Source of the DNA: Lachnospiraceae bacterium
Lineage (GTDB): Bacteria; Bacillota; Clostridia; Lachnospirales; Lachnospiraceae
Direction: 5' to 3'
Length of the DNA: 64,000 nt
Assembly: GCA_910574745.1 (NCBI GenBank)
Contig: CAJTCE010000001.1
Coordinates: forward strand, 124,001 to 188,000
Each line of letters opens with the position of its first letter. Position 1 is the stretch's first letter. The notes beneath the pieces are model-generated. The model was not told the DNA's origin and searched no databases. It worked only from the letters and a program-made list of their open reading frames with translations. The position numbers and the translations under genes were made by a program. Positions 37,638 to 46,146 of this stretch are shown here, in pieces.

Positions 37638-38622
37638 CGTTTGAAGTATTTTCCGTCTGTTCTTCCGTCTGTTCTTTCAACAGATTAAAAACCCGATCCA
37701 TCATATCCATCCCCGGCATATGACCTGTATGTTTCACGACAGAATACTGCAAGCAGGGATTTTGGCTGCTTTCTACCAGATTTTTTACATTCTCTGTAGA
37801 TGCCACAATGTCCGTGTCCCCTTGAATCATCATGTAGGGAACCTTTGTCCTTTTCAAAGCTTCGGATAAATCCAGCTTTAAGATTTCCTTCCACAACGAT
37901 ATATGATTCCGATAGCCATTTACCATGACTGCTTTAAAATCCTTCATGCTGTAATCCGGGCTTGTTATAAGGCCTCTGATTATCGTTCCCACCGGCGCCT
38001 TCCTGCCGGATTTATTGACATAGCCTTCCGTATATTTCCGGACGCCGGAGGATATCAGCTGCATCTCCGCCGCTGTAATCCTTTCAACGTTCATTTTCTT
38101 AATGATCTCCAGCTTTTGAGGCGGCAAAGCCGAACGCTCCAGAGCAGTAAATACCTCTTCATTTAAAAACACTTCTTTTATGATCTGCCCGCATGCCACA
38201 ACGCCGTTTACGATATCCCCACATCGTTCTAAAGCCTTGGCGCTCAGGATGGACCCCCATGAAGTGGCAAATATATATATTTTGTTGTGGGGAAACATCT
38301 TCTGTATTTCCCGCAGCAGATCCGCCGTCATGTCCACAAAGCTTTCAATGGTAAAGCGCTCATCGATCTTATGGTTATTGATGCCGCATCCTAACTGATC
38401 CCAATAGACCATGATGAACCGATTCGTAAATTCAGGAAACAATCCCCGACAGCCTACGGAAAAGGGAATGGGGGTTCCCGGTCCTCCGTGCAGGGTAACC
38501 ACAACGGGAAGCTCCCCGGTTTTTCCCTCTATTAATACCTTCTGCTCATAACCGCCTAATTGAAAAGTGTAAAGCTCTGATATTTCGTTGCCTGCAATGA
38601 TGGCTTTTCTTTTTTTGTTCAT
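37615..38622 (-). CDS. Alpha/beta hydrolase (proline iminopeptidase-like)
   Basis: A 335-residue hydrolase. The start is taken at ATG 38622, 8 bases after GAAGGG; the adjacent ATG at 38625 is also possible. The oxyanion segment LHGGPGTP, nucleophile elbow ATSWGS (Ser) and C-terminal His in KHTGHMPG are visible; the acid is probably Asp in QGDTDIV. This is the peptidase S33 layout, and cytoplasmic hydrolysis of a peptide or ester is likely. It is followed in the same direction by the MATE gene, whose promoter starts inside its stop codon. Confidence 0.88.
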   Translation of the reverse strand: MNKKRKAIIAGNEISELYTFQLGGYEQKVLIEGKTGELPVVVTLHGGPGTPIPFSVGCRGLFPEFTNRFIMVYWDQLGCGINNHKIDERFTIESFVDMTADLLREIQKMFPHNKIYIFATSWGSILSAKALERCGDIVNGVVACGQIIKEVFLNEEVFTALERSALPPQKLEIIKKMNVERITAAEMQLISSGVRKYTEGYVNKSGRKAPVGTIIRGLITSPDYSMKDFKAVMVNGYRNHISLWKEILKLDLSEALKRTKVPYMMIQGDTDIVASTENVKNLVESSQNPCLQYSVVKHTGHMPGMDMMDRVFNLLKEQTEEQTENTSNVDNPVNI

Positions 38623-38797
38623 CATACATTCCCTTCGGTTGTTTATCCCTACAAACAATTTCCTTTATTTCATATCAATACTCTGAAAACAGATTATATC
38701 ATATTAATCCAATACTTACCATATGAAAGCTTCCGGCTGTTTTAACCTCTCGTTTTTTCTTTACCTGTAACCGTTCTTTTTACCCCTGTATAGTATG

Positions 38798-40312
38798 TCA
38801 GAAATGTATACACTCCTCAACCTTTCTGTACCGTTCTCCTTCTAAAGCTTTCTTCAGACAAGCAAAGGGATCCAGCTCATTGGATAAAACCATATTACAA
38901 ATATTAACGGAAAATCCGCTGACCAGGCCTACGCCCAGTCTGTTTTCACGGACAGGAATCACATTCGTCCTGCTGTTTACATTCCAGAATACCAGCTTCG
39001 GCACTTTATAGCCATGGGCTGCAAACTTCTTTTTTATTATACCAAAAAGCGTATCGGTATTTCTCCCCCACATTGCCTGGTCAAATTCCATATCGGAAAT
39101 AATCAGAATAGTTGCCGGAAGCTCTTCCTGTCTTAAACGGTTTCTTACCGCTGTTTCCAAAATCAAACGAAAAGTAGCTTCTATATTGGTATTAGTACAA
39201 TCATTATTGGAAAACGCCAGTTCCAGCTTTTCCTTTAAGGTTCTGCAAGAAGACAAGTCCACATACTTGGGTGTATTGGAAAAGGTAATAAAACGGTTGT
39301 GGTATGCACCGCCCATACGTTCGGCAAAATAAACGCCCAAAGCGTTGGACACATGAAGCGCCGTGGTGTTTCCTTCCCCTACCGGACACAGCATACTGCC
39401 GGATCCGTCAACCACACAAAGAACATTTTCGGCTCCTGCCACAGTATCGGAAAGATTTTTCCATAACGCCTCCAATGCCGTATCCTCTTTATTCACATTC
39501 AGTCTCCAGCCGTTACGTACGGTATACTGCATGACAATTTCATGAGGCATCAACACACCTGCATGCATGACTGCGCCTTTTTCCTCCACATCTTTCAGGA
39601 AATTTTTCCTGCGCTCTTCATCGTGAACCAAAAATGCCTTTCTATAAAGAAGATTTGCCCTGGAAGCAACTCTGCCGTAATCAATTTCATTCCAGCGGTT
39701 ACCGCTCATAAATACCTCTGTCACATGCAGATATTTCCTTAAAGAAGCCAGTAATTTTCTATATTCCTTATCGGTCAATCCCATAAAACCCTGAAGCTTT
39801 GCAGCCATTCTCTGGGATTCTTCAGAAGAAGTATTGTTGCCGGGTATCCATTTTGCGCAAAGGGAAACGCTTTCGCCGTTCTCCATATTTTGTACGTCTT
39901 TTTCCAACTGTTCCCTTAATACCAGCAATGCCGTTTCCTCTACAGGCGTATCAAACAGACATAACAGATCGTCAAACCTGCCGTATTCAGCCATGATTCC
40001 CACAAGAGCGTTTACCATTTCAGGAAAGCTCTTTGCCAGGTATTTCATGATTACGCGGAAGGTTCTCCTCTCGCCCAGTCCGCCTCTTACATCCCTTAAG
40101 AAAAACAGCCATTTCATGGCAAGCATTCTATCCTCATAAAAAGCAGGAATAAATCTCTTTACGATTTCCTCTTCATCCTGATTCCGAAGGGATGCAACTG
40201 CAAAATTCAGATCCACAAGAGCCTTGCCCGTTGTTTCATAGCCTAAGGCTCCGTTTTCCGTCAATTTCACACAATTATCCAAAACAATATGTAACTTTTC
40301 CATAAAACCCAT
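38798..40312 (-). CDS. DUF2828 protein: TROVE/Ro60-like repeats plus von Willebrand A domain
   Basis: A 504-residue cytoplasmic protein. Residues 1-270 are helical, of HEAT-repeat style, with the segment RDVRGGLGERRTFRVIMKYL (73-92), which resembles the corresponding region of Ro60/TROVE proteins. Residues 295-480 form a von Willebrand A domain with a complete metal site: Asp302, Ser304, Ser306 (VDGSGSM), Thr near 373-375 and Asp407 (IISDMEFD). Ro60 proteins hold Y RNAs in their HEAT ring and take part in RNA quality control. AGGAGG lies 8 bases before ATG. Two tRNA-like RNAs lie directly upstream on the same strand and two WYL genes diverge beyond them. The DUF2828-Ro60 link is inference from architecture. 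Confidence 0.85.
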   Translation of the reverse strand: MGFMEKLHIVLDNCVKLTENGALGYETTGKALVDLNFAVASLRNQDEEEIVKRFIPAFYEDRMLAMKWLFFLRDVRGGLGERRTFRVIMKYLAKSFPEMVNALVGIMAEYGRFDDLLCLFDTPVEETALLVLREQLEKDVQNMENGESVSLCAKWIPGNNTSSEESQRMAAKLQGFMGLTDKEYRKLLASLRKYLHVTEVFMSGNRWNEIDYGRVASRANLLYRKAFLVHDEERRKNFLKDVEEKGAVMHAGVLMPHEIVMQYTVRNGWRLNVNKEDTALEALWKNLSDTVAGAENVLCVVDGSGSMLCPVGEGNTTALHVSNALGVYFAERMGGAYHNRFITFSNTPKYVDLSSCRTLKEKLELAFSNNDCTNTNIEATFRLILETAVRNRLRQEELPATILIISDMEFDQAMWGRNTDTLFGIIKKKFAAHGYKVPKLVFWNVNSRTNVIPVRENRLGVGLVSGFSVNICNMVLSNELDPFACLKKALEGERYRKVEECIHF

Positions 40313-40334
40313 ATCTCATTCCTCCTAACTTTCT

Positions 40335-40429
40335 GCAGCCTTACCGGGGCCGGATTCGAACCGGCTCAGTGCCACCTAAGGATTGCTGTGAAAGCCTTTT
40401 TCAAGACTTATTTCCCACAGTAAGGCTGC
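40335..40429 (-). ncRNA. tRNA-like structured RNA 2 (Y RNA-like candidate)
   Basis: Closed by a perfect 10-bp stem (40335-40344 with 40420-40429). On the minus strand, 5' to 3', it contains a helix CTGTG/CACAG enclosing the hairpin AAGTCTT-GAAA-AAGGCTT (40392-40409). Then comes a short D-arm-like hairpin with GG in its loop (40365-40380), then a T-arm GCCGG-TTCGAAT-CCGGC (40349-40365). The T-loop matches TTCRANY of real tRNAs. It has no anticodon arm, no variable loop of normal size and no CCA end. Its 3' end is 22 bases before the DUF2828 start codon. It is probably a Y RNA-like ligand of that protein or a leader element. Confidence 0.75.
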
Positions 40430-40451
40430 TTTTGACTGGGAAAACATTTGA

Positions 40452-40581
40452 AAAGCTGTTTCTGAGGCAGGATTCGAACCTGCGACAACGCACTCCAAAG
40501 GTGATCTGTTTTGCTGTTAAGGCCTTTGCCAAGACCTGTTCTTTCGCGCTCTACCATCTGAGCTACTGCAAAAACAGCTTT
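40452..40581 (-). ncRNA. tRNA-like structured RNA 1 (Y RNA-like candidate)
   Basis: About 130 nt on the minus strand, closed by AAAGCTGTTT pairing with AAACAGCTTT (40572-40581 with 40452-40461). It has a canonical D-arm GCTC-AGATGGTA-GAGC (40548-40563), a hairpin AGGTCTT-GGCA-AAGGCCT (40520-40537), a small CAC/GTG hairpin (40491-40503) and a T-arm GCAGG-TTCGAAT-CCTGC (40467-40483). The seven positions below the arms pair badly (C-C and G-A), and the anticodon region is replaced by a 55-nt insert, so it is not a working tRNA. A possible promoter has TTGATA at 40623-40628 and TATATT at 40602-40607. Confidence 0.75.
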
Positions 40582-40680
40582 CCGTTGTTTTCCTTCGTCT
40601 GAATATAAGATACAACATTCCTTATCAAGAATCATTTCAAAAAAGTTGCGAGGATATGTTACAATAAAAACGGTGGTGTT

Positions 40681-41940
40681 ATGTCAGAATTCAAAGAACT
40701 TATTAAATCATTTTCTAAAAGCAGGGAATACGCCCGTGACTTTTTTGTGTACGGCTTTAAAACCCGGGAGGAATTTACGGGCTGGAGCGGCCGCACCTAT
40801 GATAATGAACGGCGCAGGCTGGAGAGCTGGCTGTCCGGCCATGTCAGACAGGATTACAGCGGGAAGGGAAAAAATATCTATTTATCCATTGACAGCAATC
40901 TGTCAGATACCAATCCCTTGTATCGGGTATGGAAAGCAAAAAGCTTTACGGATAATGATATTATGCTGCATTTTTATATTTTGGATTATTTGAACCATTC
41001 CGGCAAACAGAGCGCCGATGAAATAACCGACGGCATTCTTTCCGAATATGACAAAATGTTTGATGTGCAAATGGTACGGCGGAAATGTAATAAATATACC
41101 GACGCCGATATACTGCTGAAGGAAAAAAGCGGCAAAGAAGTCCTGTACCGCCTTGCTCCTTCTTTCCAAAAAAATTTATTGTCCTATCCCGGTTTAAAGC
41201 ACGCCCTAAAGCTTTACCAGCTTTCCTCTCCTTTGGGAATCATAGGGAATACCATAATGGATAACGCCTCATTAAAAAATAATATCTTCCGCATCAAGCA
41301 CAGCTTCTTCGTCTATACCTTAGAGGATGAAATTCTCCTTTCTCTTCTTTCAGCTATGCATGATCATAAGGCTGTATTCTTAAGGATTAAGAGTACGAAA
41401 TCGGAAAATTTCCGGGAGACTGAAGGCGTTCCCTTGAAAATCTTTATCAGCACCCGGACCGGCAGACGCTTTTTGTGCCTCTATCTGCCCCGGAGCAGAC
41501 GTTTTGCCAGCGCACGTTTGGACGCCATAAAGGAGGTAAAGCTAAAAGAGCCCTTTTCCGATTACTCAAAGGTAAAAGAAAAATTGGAAAAGAATAAAGA
41601 CCTTGTCTGGGGCGTTTCTTTCCAAAACTGCGGCCACAGACATTTAGAGCGCGTGAAATTAACCCTGCATATTGACGAGAACTCCGAAGGCTTCATCTTA
41701 AACCGGCTGAAGCGGGAAGGTCGAAGCGGCACCATAAGCCGCATTGCCCCGGATACCTTTACTTACGAAACACAGGTATTTGACGCCAATGAAATGCTGC
41801 CCTGGATTCGCACTTTTACAGGAAGAATCCTTGCAATCGAATCGGACTGCCAAAAGCTGGCCCGTTTCTTTGAAAGAGATTTCCCTGCAATGTATCGGAT
41901 GTACTTTAAAGAATCTGCAGACTTACCATATAAGGAGTAA
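40681..41940 (+). CDS. WYL-domain regulator (first of pair)
   Basis: A 419-residue protein. Residues 1-150 are probably helical with a winged-helix-like DNA-binding part (DEITDGILSEYDKMFDVQMV). Residues 170-300 contain a WYL-type SH3-like beta-barrel (KAVFLRIKSTKSE, LKIFISTRTGRRFLCLYL). The C-terminus from about 330 matches the WYL C-terminal extension (RLKREGRSGTISRIAPDTFT). WYL proteins bind nucleic acid or nucleotide ligands and regulate defence or RNA-damage loci. It starts 10 bases after a GGTGG site and is divergent from the tRNA-like RNAs, overlapping their presumed promoter region. Confidence 0.83.
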   Translation: MSEFKELIKSFSKSREYARDFFVYGFKTREEFTGWSGRTYDNERRRLESWLSGHVRQDYSGKGKNIYLSIDSNLSDTNPLYRVWKAKSFTDNDIMLHFYILDYLNHSGKQSADEITDGILSEYDKMFDVQMVRRKCNKYTDADILLKEKSGKEVLYRLAPSFQKNLLSYPGLKHALKLYQLSSPLGIIGNTIMDNASLKNNIFRIKHSFFVYTLEDEILLSLLSAMHDHKAVFLRIKSTKSENFRETEGVPLKIFISTRTGRRFLCLYLPRSRRFASARLDAIKEVKLKEPFSDYSKVKEKLEKNKDLVWGVSFQNCGHRHLERVKLTLHIDENSEGFILNRLKREGRSGTISRIAPDTFTYETQVFDANEMLPWIRTFTGRILAIESDCQKLARFFERDFPAMYRMYFKESADLPYKE

Positions 41941-41943
41941 CCA

Positions 41944-42948
41944 ATGACGGAATTATTTTTTGAAGTGTACAACTGCTATTTTCAGGTCATTCAATCCCTG
42001 ATTGGAAAGCATGGCCCTATATCGGAAAAGGAACTGAATTTCCGTATTCAGAACGACTGCTTTGAAGAAAGCATCCTCTATCTTCTTCCTAAGCTTACGG
42101 AAAACGGATGGGGATTTTTTGAAAAGCAGGATGGTCTTCTTTATCCAAATTTGTCAGAGGATTTCTACGTGCCTTTAACGGATTTACAAAAATCCTATCT
42201 CAAGGCAATCCTTATGGATGAAAAAATCAGGCTTTTTCTCAGCGATGAAGAAATTGAGAATATCAACGTCCTTCTTTCTGACGTCAGCCCGCTCTATACG
42301 CCTGATGATTTCTACTACTATGACCGCTTTTCCGATAAAGACGACTATGCTGATTCCGATTATCGGAAGCACTTCCAGACGATCATAGCCGCCATCCAAA
42401 ACCATGAATACCTGGATATTCAATATGAATCGCGGCTCCACCACATCATATGCCATAACTGCCTGCCATGCCGCATTGAATATTCCATAAAAAACGACCG
42501 CTTCCGTCTGCTTTTTGTGGAATCCCCTCTAACGAGACACCCGAAAGTGGAAACCTTAAACCTAAACCGCATCAAGGCAGTTACCCCAACAGGGCAGACC
42601 GTCAAGCGACTTCCCGACATCAATAAATCCCTGCGTCGTTCTTACTACCGCGAGCCCGTGCGGGTTATCATCAAAAACCAACGCAATGCTTTGGAACGGG
42701 CCATGCTGCAATTTGCCAATTACGAGAAAAGCACGCGAAAGTTAAATGACGATACTTACGAATGCCTGATCTACTATAATAAAAGAACGGAAACCGAGCT
42801 CTTGATAGAAATTCTGTCTTTTGGACCCATGTTAAAGGTAGTGGGGAACGAAAGCTTTCTGGAGCTTTTGAAGAAACGGCTGAGACATCAGGCGGAGCTG
42901 TTGCAGAATAAAAAATCTTCTGCCGTCTTCACGTTCCGTCGGGAATAA
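41944..42948 (+). CDS. WYL-domain regulator (second of pair)
   Basis: A 334-residue protein that starts 3 bases after the previous stop, with AAGGAG overlapping it, so the pair is co-translated. The N-terminal 100 residues are helical; the barrel core is around residues 150-225 (HEYLDIQYESRLHHIICHN, then FRLLFVESPLTRHP). The C-terminal extension follows (REPVRVIIKNQRNALERAML and LLIEILSFGPMLKVVG). Tandem WYL proteins often work as a heterodimer. Regulation of the RNA/DUF2828 unit is inferred from the divergent arrangement. Confidence 0.83.
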   Translation: MTELFFEVYNCYFQVIQSLIGKHGPISEKELNFRIQNDCFEESILYLLPKLTENGWGFFEKQDGLLYPNLSEDFYVPLTDLQKSYLKAILMDEKIRLFLSDEEIENINVLLSDVSPLYTPDDFYYYDRFSDKDDYADSDYRKHFQTIIAAIQNHEYLDIQYESRLHHIICHNCLPCRIEYSIKNDRFRLLFVESPLTRHPKVETLNLNRIKAVTPTGQTVKRLPDINKSLRRSYYREPVRVIIKNQRNALERAMLQFANYEKSTRKLNDDTYECLIYYNKRTETELLIEILSFGPMLKVVGNESFLELLKKRLRHQAELLQNKKSSAVFTFRRE

Positions 42949-43006
42949 AATCTACATATATCATACAATTTACCCAAAAGCAGCAATCCGCATATTTTCA
43001 TTGCAG

Positions 43007-43642
43007 CTATCCCTGCTTTCTCCCTGTCAGATAATATACCGCCAGCGCCGTGCGATGGGATAAATTCTCCTTTGACAGAATGGAAGTGATATAGTTTTTC
43101 ACGGTGCCTTCCGTAATAAAAAGGCGGTTCGCAATTTCCTTATTGGATAGTCCCTCCGCTACTGCCTTAATAATATCCATTTCCCGCGGGGTATAACCTT
43201 CTTCACAAAAACCGCTTGCCCTGACCTCCGTATTCTTCGCAAGATTTTCTAAAATAGCTTCTTCCATAACGCCGGTGCCATTGTATACGGATTTTATCAT
43301 TTGCTTTAAATGCTCCGGCGTGTGGTTCTTAATCAGATACCCCTTTGCGCCATTCCTCAAGGCTCCCTGCACCAGCTCATCATCATCAAAGGTAGTCAGG
43401 ATCAAAACCTTTCCCAGATTATTTTCCACAATATACTTCGTAGCCTCGATTCCATCCATCTCAGGCATCTGGATATCCATCAGAAAAATATCCGGCGCAT
43501 TATCCTTAGCAATTTCAATGGCCTCCCGCCCGTTTTTTGCACAGCCGATCACTTCAAAATCTTCATCCACATCCAATATGATTCTCATTCCGTCTCTTAC
43601 AAAATCACTGTCTTCAGCAATAATGATTCTAATCTTCTCCAT
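43007..43642 (-). CDS. NarL-family response regulator
   Basis: A 211-residue regulator. The receiver has Asp56 (IFLMDIQMPEMDG) and the conserved Lys in KGYLIKN. A LuxR-type HTH follows (YTPREMDIIKAVAEGLSNKE, then GTVKNYITSILSK). It lies 14 bp after the sensor gene and is the last gene of the ABC exporter operon that starts at 47996. It should control that operon in response to its kinase, probably to an antimicrobial or an envelope signal. Confidence 0.95.
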   Translation of the reverse strand: MEKIRIIIAEDSDFVRDGMRIILDVDEDFEVIGCAKNGREAIEIAKDNAPDIFLMDIQMPEMDGIEATKYIVENNLGKVLILTTFDDDELVQGALRNGAKGYLIKNHTPEHLKQMIKSVYNGTGVMEEAILENLAKNTEVRASGFCEEGYTPREMDIIKAVAEGLSNKEIANRLFITEGTVKNYITSILSKENLSHRTALAVYYLTGRKQG

Positions 43643-43656
43643 ATCCTCACACCTTC

Positions 43657-44784
43657 CTATAAGGGCAGCAGCATATTGATTGCAAATCCCGCCTCTGTCT
43701 CAAAGTCCAGAATGCCGTTGACTTCCCGCACCCTTTTTCTCATACCCGAAATCCCCATTCCGTCAATTACTTCCCTACAGCCTACGCCGTTATCCGATAT
43801 ACTGCAGCGTATCATCTGATTTAGTACATGCACACTGATTTTTATCCTGCTGCACTTTGCATATTTTAAGGAATTGGAAACCGCTTCATAAGCATTGTCC
43901 AAAATCACTTCCAAATGTCTCTCCGGAATCTCCTTCAGCTCTCCTTCTGTGGTCAGCTCAGCCTCTACTCCCTTTAACCTGCAGTCTTCACACAATTTCT
44001 CCAGCTGTAATATTGCAAGCTTATACCTCTTGGGACGCTCTTTTCTGAGAATAACCCGAATCTCATCCATTCCGCCGCGAAGCTGGTCAATGACTGCCTG
44101 TATCATTTTCTTAGATGTTTCCGGTTCCTTCTCCATCAACACCTTTACTGCTTCCAGCTGATATACCGAGCCATTAATATTATGCCCCAGCTTATCGTGC
44201 AGGGTCTGGGAAAGCTCCGCCCGCTCCTCCAGCATTTGATTTTCCGCCATCAATAAGCCCTTGCGAACCTCCTCTTGCATTTCATGCTCCCTTCGGCTCA
44301 TGCTGTGCTTCAATTCCTGTTCCGTAATGGTATCTTCCTTCGTCTGTTTTCGATAGGGTTCCACCACAAAATCATGCTGGAAATAAACAATTCCCATTAG
44401 AGCTGCGATCATCAGCTGCATCGAAGCTTCTATGGTACCGGGTACGCAGGCAAATCCCAATGGAATCAAATACCATAACAGCCTGGGCCTAAAATAGGTT
44501 AACGCTTCATAGCACAGGAAAATACCTAACAAAGTAAAGGTCGTCCCCATCGTTAATATAATAAAAAATGCCAGAACTCCTGATACCCCCAAAAACCAAA
44601 CCCGAATCCGGCGTTCTACCAGTTCCTTGCCTGCAATCACTCCGATAAATAACGCAAGAATCAGGAGCACCTTTACAGACGCCCCTGTCAATACAGACTG
44701 AGATAAAGCAATATATATTTCCAATATCAGCAATAATACAATTCGAAGCAGGACAAAATAGGATTCCCTGAATCGCTCTTCCAT
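43657..44784 (-). CDS. Sensor histidine kinase, NarL partner type
   Basis: A 375-residue kinase starting MEERFRESYFVLLRIVLLLI at ATG 44784, with AAAGGAACGG upstream; the longer reading to 44865 has no ribosome site. Five or six membrane helices make up residues 10-140, without a large external domain, so it may sense within the membrane. The HisKA_3 motif SQTLHDKLGHNINGSVYQLE carries the phosphorylated His, and the ATPase has ISDNGVGCREV and GMGISGMRKRV. It is of the LiaS/DesK type and is paired with the regulator at 43007. Confidence 0.94.
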   Translation of the reverse strand: MEERFRESYFVLLRIVLLLILEIYIALSQSVLTGASVKVLLILALFIGVIAGKELVERRIRVWFLGVSGVLAFFIILTMGTTFTLLGIFLCYEALTYFRPRLLWYLIPLGFACVPGTIEASMQLMIAALMGIVYFQHDFVVEPYRKQTKEDTITEQELKHSMSRREHEMQEEVRKGLLMAENQMLEERAELSQTLHDKLGHNINGSVYQLEAVKVLMEKEPETSKKMIQAVIDQLRGGMDEIRVILRKERPKRYKLAILQLEKLCEDCRLKGVEAELTTEGELKEIPERHLEVILDNAYEAVSNSLKYAKCSRIKISVHVLNQMIRCSISDNGVGCREVIDGMGISGMRKRVREVNGILDFETEAGFAINMLLPL

Positions 44785-44883
44785 GCGCCGTTCCTTTCTA
44801 TTCGTACCTCTTGATTCCCGCAAGCAATCATCTAAAGACTGTAAGCGGGTATGCCTGCTACACATCCGGCAGCTGCCCCAGGG

Positions 44884-46146
44884 TCAGATGCCTCCCTTGT
44901 GGTATTTGACTTTAAGTCCCACACCGCCCACACTGATAATAATGATTAAGTAGGCTGCTGTAACACATAATAACATGGAATAAGCACTTTTGTCCCCTAC
45001 TAACAGTAATTCCGACGCATCCATAAACCATCTCTGGGGCATAAGATAGGAAAGCGCTTTCAACGCCTTCGTCGTATCATCCAATGGGAAGTACAGACCT
45101 GCCAGCAATGCTGAAATGCTCCAAATCGCAAACACTGCGTAATTAGAACTCATAACATCCCCGAGAATCACTCCCAGCAAAAGACTTACTGTACCAAAGA
45201 TGAGACCTAACAGGAAGATTACCACAAGAAAACTCACGCCGCTCATTCCCACATCCAGTCCCCGGATAAAGGATAAGCATACTGCAAGCACTAAGGTCTG
45301 CATTACACTGATGATAACAGCTACCACAAATTTGGATATAAAATAGTCCCTGCTGCTTAATTTTGTCAGCATGATTCTGGTAAATACCTTGTTATTCTGC
45401 TCCTCAATGACGGAATGCGCCACGCAGACGCCGCAAAAGAGAAATCCCAAAGTGATAAAGGCGAACGCATAACCAATCTGAGTCCGTTGATTTATTTGCC
45501 GTTCAGTCAGCGCAAGCTCTTCTCTGCCTGCCAGATTCACTATCCTCTTTTCGGGCAGCTTATCCTGAATATCTGTAAGCATTTTTAATATTGCAGTTAT
45601 ATCATTTCCCGTAAAGCTTTGCACCTGTTTTATTCTGGCAAATAAATCCGTAATCTCCGTCACAAAAAGTTCCTGACGCTCATCTTCCGATACAACATAT
45701 AGTTGCACGCTCTGTTCCCATGCGCCATCCAACACCGCCTCATCGAAATCCGCTTTCAGATAAAGCAGCATTCCTGACCTGTCGTCAAAGGCATCCTTTT
45801 TAGCAATTTCTTCTACCTCATCCTCTGTCAGGTTACTTGCATCGGCACGGCAAACCGAAAACATACCGGTGGCAGCCATTTGATTTAAGACATATTCCGA
45901 CAATTCCGAGTTTGATGCATCATAAGCTTTTATGATGCACGCCGATGTATCCCCCGTATAAACCGCCTTGTCCGTACAATCCTTTAATTCCAAAATAACT
46001 TCCTTCTCCGAATCATCAGCATAAATTGCATGATCCATTTTCACACTCAGGATAAATGCTGATAATGCGGGCGTGGCTAATAAAAAAAACAGAAATCCTT
46101 TATTTCTTAACAACAGTTTGAGGCTTGTTTTCACTAATTCTATCAT
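44884..46146 (-). CDS. ABC-2 permease, second subunit
   Basis: A 420-residue protein with one N-terminal helix (about 15-33), a large extracytoplasmic domain (residues 35-215) and five C-terminal helices. The family loop EEQNNKVFTRIMLTKLSSRD precedes the second helix. The start overlaps the stop of the other permease by 4 bp. It and the other permease probably form a heterodimer powered by the ATPase at 47235. Such exporters with large outer domains are linked to resistance against peptide or lipid-targeting agents. Confidence 0.9.
   Translation of the reverse strand: MIELVKTSLKLLLRNKGFLFFLLATPALSAFILSVKMDHAIYADDSEKEVILELKDCTDKAVYTGDTSACIIKAYDASNSELSEYVLNQMAATGMFSVCRADASNLTEDEVEEIAKKDAFDDRSGMLLYLKADFDEAVLDGAWEQSVQLYVVSEDERQELFVTEITDLFARIKQVQSFTGNDITAILKMLTDIQDKLPEKRIVNLAGREELALTERQINQRTQIGYAFAFITLGFLFCGVCVAHSVIEEQNNKVFTRIMLTKLSSRDYFISKFVVAVIISVMQTLVLAVCLSFIRGLDVGMSGVSFLVVIFLLGLIFGTVSLLLGVILGDVMSSNYAVFAIWSISALLAGLYFPLDDTTKALKALSYLMPQRWFMDASELLLVGDKSAYSMLLCVTAAYLIIIISVGGVGLKVKYHKGGI

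Noticed and set aside
40335-40581. Two tRNA genes
   Set aside because: T-arms and one D-arm look real, but there is no anticodon arm. In RNA 1 the insert is about 55 nt and the acceptor-like pairs have two mismatches; RNA 2 has no acceptor/D geometry. They are better read as tRNA mimics.
40408-40635. 75-residue protein on the minus strand
   Set aside because: It lies over both tRNA-like RNAs, and its sequence (AVAQMVERE) is just the translation of a D-arm. There is no ribosome binding site.
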